DNA from: Ectocarpus siliculosus
Taxonomy: Eukaryota; Sar; Phaeophyceae; Ectocarpales; Ectocarpaceae
Assembly (NCBI GenBank): GCA_000310025.1
Contig: FN649751.1
Location: 316,245 to 380,244, forward strand
Reading direction: 5' to 3'
DNA: 64,000 nucleotides
Below, one piece after another: positions 1 through 13,343 of this stretch. Position 1 is the stretch's first letter. Each line of letters starts with the position of its first letter. The position numbers and the translations under genes were made by a program. A model generated the notes under the pieces. That model saw only the letters and a list, made by a program, of their open reading frames with translations, made no database searches and was not told where the DNA came from.

Positions 1-1164
1 CCCCTCCCTTGTGGGTGAGGGGGGCGGCGGGAGGAGGAGGAGCAGCGACGATGGCGGGGTGAGCGCGGGGAGTGATGGGCGAAGGGGGAGCGGCGGCGGG
101 GATGCCGAAGAAAAGGTGAGGAGAGTGGCGGCTGAAAAGATTTTGGTTTGCGGGGTCTTACGGCGGGAGGATTTCAGAATTGTCGTTGTTGATGTTGGTG
201 GTTTTGATCATGGTGGTGGTGGTGGTGGTGGTCGCTGGTATTGTTTTGTTTTCCAGGAAGCATGCGGCGTACGGGAAGCTGGCACCGTGGGATGCCGCAA
301 CTAGACTCCCGCACCGGTTTTACCCACAACAAAGCTCTAGTCCGCGCGGCAACGAGTTTTAGGCGGCAGGAAGACAAGGAGCGGGACCCGCCTGAAATGG
401 ACCTGCCATATCAAACTCCGCCTTGGTGGCGGTTCCTCTGGCCCCTTGAAGGCGTGGGTGGTTGACTGCTTGTAGCGTTCCATGGTACGTTCCGTGGTGC
501 GGGTCCCCGCTCATGCCGTGTCTGCGTCGCAAGATTCTCATCACGTCGTCCTTGCTCGTCGTTGCCGGATTGGATTGGCTTGGCGTGGAACCACACAGGC
601 CTCTGCCAAGCAGGAGATGGAGCAGATAGGCCAGGCCGCGAAGGCCATGGGGGTTCCGCAGAGTAGGCGGCTTTCGTCCAGGGCGGGGGGGGGGGGCAGG
701 GCGGAGGCTAAAAGCAGGAGCAACAGCCTAGGGACAGGTATATAACCGGGGCCATGTTGATGCGGGAACGGGATTCCAAGTTGATGCGGGGATGGAAATT
801 CATGTTGATGCGGAAATGGATAGTGATGGTAGCGGCATCCGTTTCCTTGTGGGATACCATAACTGGTAAGGATATCCTAGATAGTGGTTCCAAATGGTGG
901 GTGCGCTAGGTCGTCGGCCCGTACCAGATACAAGCAGGGGAGGCGGCGATCGGCTGGTAGGACTCTACTTTTCGAACGCCACGTGCTTGGCTCGCCGGAT
1001 GACAAAAACTAACCGATTCTGTAGTCACCGTTGGTTCCCGTGCAAAATCCGGCATTTTTTGTTTTTCTTCGCGAAAATTTGGCGTATGCGTAGTGTGGCA
1101 TGGCCTAAAATGCTCAACTGGTATACACCCATACTCTTCTCGTTTTTGTGTTGGGGTTGTGCAG
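1..1164. other. 5' flank, no gene assigned
   Basis: GC-rich, G-run-rich sequence with several short open frames but none with a recognisable domain. It probably contains the promoter and the first, unplaced exon of the IFT54 gene that follows. ATG codons near 51 and 74 are followed by GTGAG-type donors at 59 and 117, but the phases they give do not fit the exon at 1165, so I do not assign them. Confidence 0.4.
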
Positions 1165-4100
1165 GAGGGCTGGGAGATGACCCCACCGCGGCTGGGGGGC
1201 GCGACTTGACCGCTGAAATCGAAGCATGCACGGGCGAGGTGAGCAAGTAGCCCATTCCCCCTGACGAAGCGGGGTTTCTTCCATTCTTGATGGACCCGAC
1301 CGAACGTACTCGTGTGTATAGCCAGCTAAAAGGGTGCTCGAGTATGATCACAACTGACAGCATCCGTCGCAGGCGTGGCCTTACCCTCAAGAAAAAGTAA
1401 AAGGTTCTGCCACCTGTGGCTAAATATGTGCGGACCACGCTCACTCCGGTGCTCTCTATGCTCTTTTCCTTACGGGCGTCGTGGACTTACCGGCGATTGA
1501 TTGATTGTTGTTGTTGTTTGTTGTTTCGTCGCAGATCGCCGTGACCCGTCAGATGCTGGAGCCAATCATCAGTCGGCCACGGCTAAGCGACAAGCTTCTC
1601 AACATGCCTCCCTTTCGTTTTCTGCACGACATCGTCTCCGAGGTCACGAGACAGGTGACGAGATGGGTACGGGGGTGGGGGGTGGGGAGAGGTTGATCGG
1701 CAGCATGTGTTTGTGGAACAAACAACAGCAACAGCAGCCGCAGCAACAAGGAAGCTGGATTGAAAAATGTTGCCCCTTCCTCGGTAGATTTTGACGCCTT
1801 CGTACCGTTTCGCCCTACACAGCTACACACGTACGTACGTACGTACGTACGTACGACGTGATTTTCGTGATTGACTGATGTTGGGGTCCTTGGCATTCGA
1901 AGCGAGCACAGCACTGCCCCGCAAAAGAAGACACACACTATGCACACGCTGAATAGATCAACCCGCAGGATGAGGGCCCTCTTTCTTCGAAGGTGTTTCG
2001 CTCACGTCGTTCACCGAACTATCTAGGTTGGTTTGCTTATAGAGGAAAGCGTTTGGTTTGGTGCATGGCGGATGGTGGATGGCGGATGGTGCATGTTGCA
2101 TGTTGCATAATGCGGTGGGACGGCACAGACAAGGCGAATGCCCGCATTTGATTGAAAATGCTGTCCACGGTAGTCAAGTGCATTGGCAGGATAGACGGTA
2201 CGGTGCCCTTTCTGTTGTCTATCGATGCACTTGGCCGTTCCGGCTACATTTACGTATCTTTGCAGTAACTCCCTTTCCTCCCTACCCACGGTACGCCCCA
2301 CGGTACGTGCCACTCCATAATAACCCGGGAATAAACGGTATTTTCGGAAAATTTAGGAAATTGACCATAAGAACAGGGTGTCGGTGAAGAATCGTACGCT
2401 GTTTCGGCTAGGGTATGGAGAAAAATTCTGTCCTACCCATCGGTTTGTCTCTCCCCTCGTCGATCGAAATAGCTCGTCGCATGTTTGTCGACCTACAATC
2501 AACCAATCTGGTTGTCCTCTGAATGTTACTTTTATCTTCGCTGTCTGCTTCCTGTTTGTTGCCATTTTTTTGTGGTCTCGCAGTGTGTCATTTTCTCACG
2601 CGGTCTCTTCCTTCTGTCACCATTCTGTTTGTTCGCTGCATGTGTTGCTCGTCTGTAAGACGGGTTTTGGTCAAGGGCTGTACACCGGAGATGAGATGGA
2701 CTCCAGTCTCGTCAAAGCAAAGCCTGCCAAGGTGCGCGAACGCTCTGCTGACGGTGTTGGTGATGTTGTTGTCGTGGTTGGTGGCGTGTGCCTTGGTTGC
2801 TACTGTTTTCGTTGTCGTAGCCTGAGACGTTCCCGCTGATACTCTTGTTGATCTTATCGTTGCCGTCGATCCACTCCTCGTACTACATACATACGTACGA
2901 TGCCTTCCTACATGAGGATTTTATCGTGCGGTCACGTACGTACGCATATGTAGGACAGTTGCTGTTCATTGTTCAGTTTGTTTTGGAGTGAAACCATGCC
3001 CGAGCTTGAGGGGACGCCAACCCGTGGCCGCCGCGCCCCTCCCCCTAGATGGCGTATCTGGACAAGCTGATAATGTTGGTGGGGAACTCCCTCAACACCT
3101 TGGTGGACGCGAGACCGGCCAAGATCGTGGCGGGGCTTGAGGCCGGCAACACGAACAGGATGCTGCAGCTGCTGGCACTAGCGGCGGTGGAAAAACCCGA
3201 CTCTTCGAGGTACATATGTGTTTTTTTTGTGTCGAGAAAATGAGAAGACGGTTGGAGTAGCGGTGCAACGAATATACAATCGAACCGTCAGAATGGACAA
3301 AGAAGGAATAGCAAATAAGAAATGGATCGGAGGCCCTCTGTGCGACTTGTTGTAGCCGATGACAAAGAATCGAATGAAGTAGTTTTTTGTCATTCGCGAT
3401 GCAATGGTCTGCAGAAGATTTTCGGGGACTGGTGGGGCTGACCGTACAAAACTATGGTTGACTCAGTTGTACATGTTACATGTGGTACCGGTATGCGTTT
3501 GGAGAATCCGTTGGATAGTTCTTTTTCATCGAAGCCAGCTCGCTCACCTCCGAAACATGCCATGCTCGAAACCTCTTTGGAAGGCGGTCAACTCCAGCGG
3601 CGTTCTCTCACACGCAAGATGTTCGGTTTCATGGCTTGGCTGGAAACATGAGTGAATGATCTCTACAGCGTGGTGTGTGTGAAATGCACGCATCCGCGCA
3701 GACGTGCCCGCCTCCAACCAAACACCGTTCGCTCGGTGCCGAAAAACGTTGGCATCGATCTGTCTTCGACAGATGCCCCGTCCCCCCCCCCTCATCAGGC
3801 AGCCCACATGGTCTAGTGGTATGATTCGACATTCGGGTTGTCGAGGTCCGGAGTTCGAATCTCCGTGTGGGCCGATTTTTTCACCCCCCCTCGGTGTTTG
3901 CCGTCGGGGTTGGGTTTTCGTCGCTCGGCAACGACGTTGTAAAACAAGCTAATAAATAACTTCGTGAGCTCGGCAACCAGGTTGCCGCTTTTTTTTTTGC
4001 CTCTGTTTTTTTTTTGGCGGTAGTCATGATGGTGGTCGAGTAGATCATGTTGTGCGGGGTTGAGAACCCTCACTCCGCGCACGGGGGATGATCGCACCAT

Positions 4101-5778
4101 GTTGCGTTTAATTGGTCAAGCACCCTCGAGGCAGTCACACAGTGCTTATAACTGTCTCTGGAAGTGAAAGCACCAGAAAATAAATTAAGTCATACGTAGC
4201 TGTCATCCGGACGCAAGGAAGGAAGCACAAGATGCCGAACACCCTTAGCAGGATGCAGCTCACCCTTCATGCGACTCGCCAAATACCTCACGGCGCTTCG
4301 CGCTTGGTGATGTGAGAGCCTGGTCCAGTGAGAACCCGGCGTGCTCCGTCCCGGCTTTGTAGGGATGCGAGGTCAATGGTCAAACGACTACGGCATACAC
4401 GACTATGAGTACCCCCCCCCCCCCCCCCCCCCCGGGTGTTCAAACCCCCCGTGGGTTCCTACTCTGTGAGGGGAATCCTGGCTTTTAGGTATGTGTCTGG
4501 GTCTTATAAACCACTGGGTAGCTCTCATGACAACCTTTAAGATTACGTGGCTGCCTCAGGCTCCTCCACGCAAACACACAAACCCGACTCGAGGAGGCAC
4601 ACAACAGCCAGCGGTACCGGTCTTGTGCAAGCTCGACGACTCTAGCGCTACAGCAGCTTCCCTATTCCTGCGGACGCCCAGCCTAAGCAGTAACACCTCC
4701 GGAGATTCTGTAGTAGTAGATCATTCACTCGCTAACCAGTGCAGCGATGTTGACGGTTCTAACGATTCTAAGGGCCGTGGAGCTTGTCCTGGACACGACT
4801 CCCGTGAAGCGAAGGAGTTCCAGCAGTAGCGGAGGGGTTTCTGCGGCAACTGCGGCTGCTACTGCTGCTGCTGCCGCTACGGGCAGGTAAAATCTGCTTG
4901 ACGTTTGGCAGATAAAGTACGATATAGTTGGGTGGGCGAATAAGGGTGTGAGATACCGGGCTTAACCCCCCCCTGGCAGCTAGAGAGCTCAAAAACCATC
5001 GAGGGAGAGAGAGGGAGGGACGATACCGATTTCAGCACGAGAGCATTTAGCATGACAGCTTTCGCTTTCGAAGCCTTTCTTCTCATTGCTCGGATCCCCC
5101 TTCGAGAATGGTAGAAGCGCTGCCAATACGGGGTTGGTTGGAGTTCTTGTTTCCGCTGATTGTTACCAAGTGTTTTTCGCTAGCCTGACCTCCTTGGGGC
5201 CGCGGCTGTGTGGTTCAGCCTGAATCCCACCCACGCCTCTTCCCACAGAAGCAAACGTCCCCCTCCGGACATTTGGTTGTCCCCCCCCCCCCCCCCCCCC
5301 ATCCCCTTGTGGTATGCTGACGCAAATGCTTCTGTGATGACTGCCTCGTGCAGAGAACACGAGCGACCACTACAACAACAACAGCAACAGCCCCACCGTT
5401 CATCATCGGCCGCGTCCGATGCGAACACGGCGGCAGCGGCAGCGGCAGCAGCAGCGGCAGCGGCAGCGGCAGCCCCTGCGGCGGAGAGAGATGGTTCTCG
5501 AGGGTCTTCAGCAGGCGAGGCCAAGGGCGGGGATGGTGAGTTTGTATCCCCGGGGGTGATGATCCGTGTGTGTGGCCGTCATTTTGGACATATTCATTTC
5601 TAACGAGGCTCAATGCCTTACTATGTCTCAACCGAGAAGCACAGGTTGTTAATTTTTACGCTGTCGTCTACGGATGAATTCACTATAATACCTAGTACTT
5701 ATGCCATACAATACTTGTTGTTATTAGAAATCCTGTGCGTTTTCTGATGAGCAGGCCGGGGCTTTTTTTGTTGACAGC

Positions 5779-5820
<42 letters not shown>

Positions 5821-7141
5821 CCTTTTCGTGTTTTTTTTTCTTTTTTCAGGGGGCAGAGGTGGACAGCAAGAGGCCGCCGAGGAGAAAGGTGGGGGTGGAG
5901 GTGGAGGCGACGAGGACATGGGAGGGGCAGGGGCGGCGGCGGACGCGCCGCGCTCCATGCGCCCAAGGACGGCTCGAAGGTATCTATAGTATCTACGGTA
6001 TCTATCTACGGTGGTACCTAAGCAATCTTCAATGCCGATTATCACCCATGAGCAACTAGTCTCTGAGATCTCGGGGTAGTGCTCTGCTACCCCCCCCTCG
6101 GTGAGCATCACACTTTCATGTTTGTCACGTGAAAAAATGAGCTGACTTGTTGGTTAAACAAAGCACGCGCGAGGCATAGCGTCATAGCACCCGACTTGAT
6201 GCAGCCAACGTCCTCGCCGCCTTCTACCGGCAGAGGCAAATATTCCCCTCTCTCTCTGGCCCTCGCCAAAGGGGCCTTGTGTTGAAATAAACGCTGCATA
6301 CCTCGTTCTGTTGGTGCTGAAGAGGCACGTTTCGTAGGTTCCAGGTGGTGTCAAGCGAGGGTCGCCCCCCTCCCCCACAAAATGCCGATATGAAAGGGGC
6401 AATATAAAGACAAGCGAAAGGTCACTTCGTCCAAGTGCAGAGCGCTGGAAACAGGAGGAAAACCCCACAGAGCACGCCACGTACCACCCTGTCTCTCCTC
6501 TTTTTTTGCTACCCGAACTTATTCTTTTGGGATTCATACTCATACTTCGGTTCGTTCGCGGAACCGTACATAGCAGGGGGTAGTGCTGCAGGCACTCCGT
6601 GAACGTCAGGTAAACTCGTTTTATGGAGGTTTCGACGTTTCGAAGCCGGTTCCTCAAGGGGTCGGGGTATCGAACACGATTTACGCTTCGTTGGCGAGTT
6701 CCTGGCTTGAGGGTAGAGGTTGCCACCCACCCACTTTCAACCGACAACCCAACAACAACAACAACAACAACCCCCATCTTCTTCTTTTTTTTCCCGACGA
6801 ATCATCGGTGGCTTTGCTCAGACGCCCCCCGACCTTGAAGGACAACACGAAGCAGTTTGCGGACCAAGGTCGAGCACAGGTGCCCGATGAAGCCCTGGCG
6901 GCCCCCAAGAAGGCCAGCATCAACATCATCATGGACGGAGACAGCGACCAGGTGTGTGGCACATGTCTTAAGTGTAAGCATCGACCGCGCTAGCCGGCTG
7001 GGCACTGAGCATACGTCAGTCTCAAGTTCATGGTGTGTGTTGGTCCCATTTTCTGGCCCCAGCGTACTTCAAATTTCGGTGAACATGTAATTGATGTATC
7101 GGTTGGGGTCGAAAAAATGGATAGGGAAAGATGGATCTTGT

Positions 7142-7217
<76 letters not shown>

Positions 7218-10200
7218 ACACACACAGAGAGAGATAGCAGTAGAGAGAAATTTCCTTGCACGTGTCGGTCGGTTTTCGATAGCATCCACCCTCTTGCCTG
7301 TGAAGCACTCGAGTTGAGAACATCGATTGGACACAAGTCAGTTGGTTTGCCGGCACTTTTACTGTACATACCCACCGGTTTGGTTTGACCGTGACACGAC
7401 TCAACATATACAGTAGTCATTGCGGGTTTCCTTTGAAGTTAAGAAGGGTTAAGAAGGGTTAAGAAGGACTTCGTTTTCGTAGTTGGAGCACGGGTACCTG
7501 AGTGCTGCAGTGCCCGAAAACGCGTGCGCAACAGAAAATTACACGCTCGATGACCATCCCCGCACCCAGCATTTCTGATCAGCTGCAGCGCATGTACATG
7601 AGAGCAACCGAAGCACGAGCCGTCCCATTACAACGAACTCCACGGTACAAAATGATACGGTAGACTGTCTCCATAACTAAAAACGGATGAACTGCGTGCT
7701 TCACAAGGGATGGATGACCAAACGTCCAACTCCTACGGCTAGCATCAACCCCCCCCTCCCCCCCCCCCCCCTCCACATGTGTGATGCCCTCTGCTTGCAT
7801 TCATTGCACCCCCCTCAGGAAAGCGACGATGAGGACGTCGGCGACGCCGCTCGTGCGGCAGGAGCGGGGGCTGGAGAGCGACCGGGGGGGGGCGCCGCGG
7901 GTGCGAAGGGAGACGGGGTGGGCCACACGGCAATGGTAGCGGACATCCTGAAGGAGAAGGAGAAGGCGGAGATGCGAGCCAAGGAGGCTGACGCGGAGTC
8001 TAAGGGAAGAGGGGACGGCCAGGTGAGAGAAAGGGCGGTGTGTTTCCCCCATTCGTTGTGTTGACTTTCCCCTTTTTGTGTTGACTTCCCCCCGACGTTG
8101 TGTTGACTTCGCGTGTCGTGGCAGATGGTGCCGGTGTGAAATGCCTTGAGTGCTTGTGGATTCGTCACGTGGCAGGTGTCCATTTTTGTTTGCGGCACTG
8201 CTGCCAACGGGTTACTTACGTAGACGCTCGATCTTCGGAATTGTTACAATGGGAAAGAGTTGTAGTCTACCGCCCGAAAATCGTCGCGGTATTGTTTTTT
8301 TCGAGGCCGCGAAAGGCTGGCGGTAGTGGAGCGTGCCAGGTGGCCTCAATGAGTACTACGGGAGTGTGGCTGACGGTCTGATTTCCCACGATACATGTGA
8401 AGTGACACCACGGTTTGCGAGTGGTGCCACACCAACACATTTTTTTTTGTTTTTCCGGTTTCCACTTGCGCGCCCATAGCCAGGCACCAACATCAACACA
8501 TGTGCCATTGAATGCATTTGAGGTCCGCCATGTGTACTGCTTCTATGCACCCTACCCTTATGTTTATTATCCTAGCCGTGTCCAAGCCCCAATGGACGGC
8601 AGGGGCGTCCGCCCTGCTCGCACCTGCAGCGTCATCGCAAACGCCTCCTTGCATTCGCCGTGGGTACGCGAACATGCAGCATCCAAACAAGCACTCGCAT
8701 GCTTGAGTTCCTCTCGTTCAGTTCTGTCCCCTCTAGTAGTATAGTTTTTTTGCAAAATGGCACTCCTCTTCCCCCCGGTGTTTTCAGGAGGCGAAGGGGT
8801 CTGCAGAAGGAGGAGGCGGTGGGATCAGAATGGGCCGCCTCGGGGGTGTCGGACGGCGTAACTCCGGGAGCTTGTCGTCAACGGCTGCGACTGCTGCGAC
8901 TGCTGCGGGCGGGGGGTCCAAGCTCGCTGGCGGGGGTGGCGGTGGTAGTGGGTACGGAGACGCGGATGTTGCCAAGTTGAAGGACGCCATACAGACGCTC
9001 TGCCAGAGCACCCACCCACTCGGTGAGCACATTCGATTCACAGGGGCTTGTGTGAGTGTCTTCTTCTGTGTGTGACGTGAGACGGTTGCCGTCGTGCCCA
9101 ATCTGATTGCTTCGCCGTTGCTGTTCGATCTTCGGGGCTACTGAATGTAATAACCGTGCAGGCAAGTGCATGGACTTCGTCCACGAGGACCTGTCCCTCA
9201 TGTCTCAGGAGATGGATCGCTGGAGAGCTCTGCACAAGGTCAAGGTAGGCTAAATCAACTCAATCATCAACTCAAGCAGGAAAAAAAGCCATCCAGGATG
9301 ATTCAAATATCCTGCTTGTTTCTCTCTCTCGCCCTCTCATTGTCGGCGCTCGACCAACACAACACAGTACCTCTTGCACCCCTCACCAGTGTCAAGGTTT
9401 TGCAAAGTGTGCAACCTCCCCAACATCTGGGCGGGTTGCGGGTACCCCTAAGCCTATTTCTTGTCAACTAGCAACCAGATAGATCGGAGAATAAATTGCT
9501 CGCTAACAGGGGGTGGGGGGGTGGAGATCACCTCAGAAAAGTCACCTAGCTAATGTATATCGAGGACGATTCCTTCTTTCACAACCGATCTCTCTTCTTT
9601 CATGGCCGATCTCTCTTCTTCCACGACCGATCCCCTCTTTCATGAGCGATACCCTCGTTCACAATCGATCCCCCTTCTTTCACAACCGACACCCTCGTTG
9701 CTGTGAAGGAAAAGTTGGGTGCCGCCCCTGTGTTATTCTTTTTCTGGCCTCCGAGGCTCTCCTAACGGTGCGAGTCTCCTTTTGTTACTCGATGTTTTTG
9801 GTCGGGTTTGCGCGGGCCTGCACCGTGGTATTGCAACAGGCGGATGCTCTTGAGTCCGAACGCGCAGCAACGGAGGCGTTCCTGCAGCCCTTGCAGTCAC
9901 AGCTCAGAGATCTCGAGGATCAGGTGAGAGCGATGATGCATGTACAGGGATCCTACAGGTGAGAACGATCATGCATGTACAGGGATCCTACAGGTGAGAA
10001 CGATGATGCATATACAGGGATCCTACAGGGATCCTACAGCAGTACCTCGCTGTAGTAGAGACAACCTCGTTTTCTTCGACAGATAATTGCGCCGGTCGTA
10101 CAGTGCATGTGGTGCGTCAAAACTCGCCACGTAGTAGGTGTGACTTACGAAATCGACGTCGAGAAAACTCGAAAAAATCCACGCACTTATTACACTTCCC

Positions 10201-10433
10201 CGATTCCTGGGACGTGTTTCATGTTGCTCCTCGCCGTTGCTCTTCTTCGATCCAACATCATGTATGTGCCGTCCAATGGTTGTGTGCTTTTTTTTTTTTT
10301 TTTGCGTGGGCGATGGGCGCGGTACCGCTCTCAGTTGAAGGAGTCGTCGATGAAGATCGATGGAGTGAAGGCGGGAATCTCGGTCAACGACAAGAAGATC
10401 AACAGCTTGCTCAAGATGATGGTCACCTCTTAA
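1165..10433 (+). CDS. IFT54: Intraflagellar transport protein 54 (TRAF3IP1/MIP-T3 family)
   Basis: IFT54 is a subunit of the IFT-B train that moves cargo along the flagellar axoneme; its N-terminal calponin-homology (CH) domain binds tubulin. Exons by eye: 1165-1232 (uncertain), 1535-1654, 2660-2731, 3049-3209, 4773-4886, 5354-5535, 5850-5979, 6822-6951, 7819-8022, 8788-9022, 9162-9244, 9840-9923, 10335-10433. All borders are GT-AG and phases agree throughout. The CH region is clear: [15 protein letters not shown], then [15 protein letters not shown], then [16 protein letters not shown] low-complexity Ala/Gly/Gln linker follows, then the family's C-terminal coiled coil ([20 protein letters not shown], later [13 protein letters not shown] before the stop). 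The linker is richer in Ala, Gly and Gln than in animals. The initiator Met is not resolved; the first in-frame Met downstream lies inside the CH domain, so an upstream exon is missing from this model. Confidence 0.92.
3802..3873 (+). tRNA. tRNA-Pro(CGG)
   Basis: A complete 72-base cloverleaf. The acceptor stem is GCCCACA with TGTGGGC, the D arm contains TGGTCTAGTGGTATGA, the anticodon stem is CGACA/TGTCG around loop TTCGGGT (anticodon CGG), and the T arm is CGGAG-TTCGAAT-CTCCG. There is no intron, and a run of six T at 3876-3881 serves as the Pol III stop. The gene lies on the sense strand inside the IFT54 intron 3210-4772, immediately beside a SINE-like repeat on the other strand. Confidence 0.9.
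3882..4433 (-). repeat. SINE-like dispersed repeat, copy 1
   Basis: This copy matches 59424-60160 (inverted relative to it) and, for its first ~150 bases, 19964-20115. Read on the minus strand it starts with a run of 22 G (C at 4412-4433). It then has a tRNA-like A box (TAGTCGTTTGACC) and a weak B box (GGTTCTCACTGG). A perfect short hairpin CGGCAACC-A-GGTTGCCG lies near 3970. It ends in one unit of the motif that is repeated about four times in copy 2. A tRNA-derived SINE is the likeliest reading, but the B box is poor. Confidence 0.6.
5778..5819 (+). repeat. (CAA)n microsatellite
   Basis: Fourteen CAA units in the IFT54 intron just upstream of the exon at 5850. Confidence 0.95.
6620..6720 (+). 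repeat. tRNA-like repeat fragment
   Basis: A stretch around AGCCGGTTCCTCAAGGGG and TATCGAACAC resembles the sequence at 27290-27380 in order and spacing. Both end in a segment like GGTTGCCACCC. A B-box-like core suggests remnants of one tRNA-derived SINE. Only two diverged copies are seen, so the call is weak. Confidence 0.3.
7143..7214 (+). repeat. (GA)n microsatellite
   Basis: About 35 GA units followed by a short CA run, in the IFT54 intron 6952-7818. Confidence 0.97.
9921..10025 (+). repeat. 35-bp tandem repeat carrying the 5' splice site
   Basis: Three units start at 9921, 9956 and 9991, each beginning CAGGTGAGA. The first is the junction of the IFT54 exon 9840-9923 with its intron, so the authentic donor is followed by two extra perfect donor copies 35 and 70 bases downstream. 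A shorter GGATCCTACA repeat follows. Confidence 0.9.
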
Positions 10434-12506
10434 TTAACAGAGACCCAAGAACAAAAGTCAACAGCTTGTTCAAGATAGGGGTTGTCTCACTTCATAGTCT
10501 TGAGGAGGAAGTGAACAGCAGTCAGTCGTCTCGATCGAATGAAGTGAAGCCTCCACCTTCTAGTACCCCTTCTAGAGATGGTGCTTGTGTTAGTGAGTTG
10601 GTGCAAGTGTAAGTGATATTGAAAACGTGAACCTCAAACAGGACGCAGAAATGAGTGTAGTGTGCGAAGCTCCTTTACAAATTTAGTGTTCGGGCAGTTT
10701 TGAGAATCACGCACAGTATTGTATCTATCATAACTGGACCTACGCCTTCACCTCGAGGGAAGGGGGAACCTCACTCGCTCACTCGCTTCTGGCCTAGTCT
10801 ACATGTATGGTAGTTCATCAAGAGATCAAGGACAGCGTAGAGGGAGAGCCACATAGATCGTCGTGGCTATCGATGCGTGCGTAAGGTCGGTGGTTGATGA
10901 CGTACCTTGAGCGGTGCTTCGATCCTTGTACGAGTGGGAGGTGGTGCGGCAGACTAGACATCGAAACGGCTTGCTTGTTTCCAAGGAGTCACTGTTGTGC
11001 AGCAAGCAGTCGTGCACGAGGGAAGGTAGTGCCTACCGTGTTCCAACAGTACTGCCAACGTGTTCAGGCGCGCCATGTGAATTTCGTTACTTGACTGTCA
11101 GCGAGTATTTGGTTGCCGACGGGTGCTGTCGTGTCGACTACTTGGGGCCACGAAAACAACCGCTTGTGTTGTGTTTTGCCTGATTTTCTCCAGACGTAAC
11201 ACATCCTTCGGCGGCGCTTGAGTTGGGGAATAAACGAAGTGACAGCATGACCCATCGCACTCGAGCATACCACGATGAACAAAACTCCGTTAGCGGTGGT
11301 GGCAACCAACCGTGTCACGTGAACCTAGGTTTAGTTCATCTTCAGCCTTCCTTAAAGCAGACGGACGGGCTTGCTTCATTTCGGTGCTTGACAGCACTAC
11401 CTGGCCTGGTGAGGATGGGCTTGTCGTCACGTCTTCGTCATTCGTGTCGACAGGGACACCAGAAGATCGTTGGGATACAACCGCCACCAACCACGACACG
11501 CCGGAAGAGGGATGCTCACGTCGTGAGAACTACTGCCCCGGAAGCCAACGACGTTTCCGTGCCAGTTGTGTTGTGTCGTCAGGACAACCAATGGCTTCCA
11601 CGGAAATTTCTTCTTCGACATTCTGCGGTATATCTACATATCTACGCTATCAGAGGCCCGTCGTATCATCTCATGTGCGGGCTTGTTCGAAAAAAAAAAG
11701 GGTTGATTTCGGCTTCAGTAGAGAAATTTGTTCTCGCCGAGACAAATATCAATCGGTTGGATCCGTGCTCGTAAAGTACATGTTGACTCGTTCAGCACCT
11801 GCGCCTGCGCCCAAGACGATACACCATGCCCCGGCCAAAGAAAAAAGGCAACAACGGGTACAACTACTCGAGCGTAAACAAACCAGACGAAACATAACAA
11901 CTTTTCCGCACCACGGTCGTCCTCAAAACATAGCGAACAACATGCAAATCCTCGGGATGCGTTCAGGCTTGTGCCCTCCTTCGCAGCCTCAAGCCCTCTC
12001 CTATGAATATGAATACAGTCCTGCCCTATCCCGACACCCAAAGCTCACTGTGCCATGAATTGGCGACTGCTCACAAACTGTTGGAGGGCACCGATCTGCG
12101 CCCCCCCGCACGACATCAGAACTCGTCCGAAGGACAAGTGCAACCCATGAGGCATAAAAATACGCGACAACCTCGGCCATTCTCTATTTTAACCATTCAA
12201 ATTCCAGCAGACATGACATGTTCCACGGAATCCCACCACACATGGCGACCCCCTATTTTACAAGTTGTGCTCGAAACGGCGGGGCCAAAAAAAAAAAAAA
12301 CACACACACAACGAAAAAATCACGTGCTGCGGGAAACAGCCAGAAAATTGAAAACCATCCCGCATGACATAATTATCCCGCGAACTATTCCAACTACAAG
12401 ACGACGGTGTGAGTCGTAATTTTTTCTTATTTTCATGAGGAAACGCCAGCGCGATCGATCGATCGCGCCGCCGAACCAGAAGATACATATCCTCTCCAGC
12501 AGGTTT
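10434..12506. other. Intergenic, between convergent genes
   Basis: No gene is supported. Bases 10454-10492 are a diverged copy of the final 37 bases of the IFT54 coding exon. Long open frames around 11223-12058 show no domain, no family motif and no splice context, and they overlap one another in several frames. A 20-base palindrome built on GATC repeats lies near 12450-12469. Confidence 0.5.
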
Positions 12507-13312
12507 CTATGCCAAGGCGTCGCCGGTAGCGCCACCAACCACCGCGGTCCCTCCGCCTTCCCCATCATCGCTGCCGCTGTCGTAGTCCCTAACCCCCATA
12601 ATGAGCTGCATGCCACCCCCGTTGTCACCTTTATGCTGCAACAGCCCGTCGTCGGCCGCCACGACTCCGTAGCGGTCGGTCTTCCCCCCCGTCCAAAACG
12701 CCTCGGAAAAGGTTACCCACCTCACCGCCAAGGCGGCGCTGGCAGCGCCGAGGGCCCAGCCAGCAACCACGTCGTCCTGAGGGGTACAGTTCAGTGCACA
12801 CAGGGTTTGGGGATCAAGTTGCCGGATGCACGCGGATTGGGTTGGATTGGGATGATGCCATGGGCAACAGCATCCCAATGTCAACGGCGATCTCAGCATG
12901 TATGTGCACGTTCTTCGCAAGAGCAAGCACGCCAGATTATGAGGAACACACCACGGACAACAAGGATAAGTTGCTCCTAAAAAAAAGAGAGTGCACTTTT
13001 CAAAGAGTGCATTTTTCAGCTGGGAATGTATGTACAGTAGTAGCACGCTCCACCTTCGAGTAGCACAAAACATGACCAACACTCCAAACGGCTGCTACAC
13101 GGCAAAGGCGCCAAACAACGAACGAAGGGGAAGGTGCGCGGTTATTACAGTTACAGCCAATGACCGGAAGAGAGCATAAAAACGCAAGCAACAGACTCAC
13201 CTGGAAGTGCCAGAAGTCGCGGATGCGGCTGACGCCCACATAGATCGAGATCAAGATGGGACAGATAGACAGGTACGCCTGTCACCGTCATGGGAGAGGG
13301 GAGCGGTACAAG

Positions 13313-13343
<31 letters not shown>

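Noticed and set aside
5692-6111. Minus-strand Val/Leu-run frames
   Set aside because: Antisense translation of the (CAA)n repeat and an IFT54 exon.
7030-7420. Ser/Leu and Arg/Glu repeat frames
   Set aside because: Translations of the (GA)n microsatellite within an IFT54 intron.
11312-12058. 248-codon open frame
   Set aside because: No domain, overlaps other open frames of similar quality, no splice context; likely chance in GC-rich DNA.
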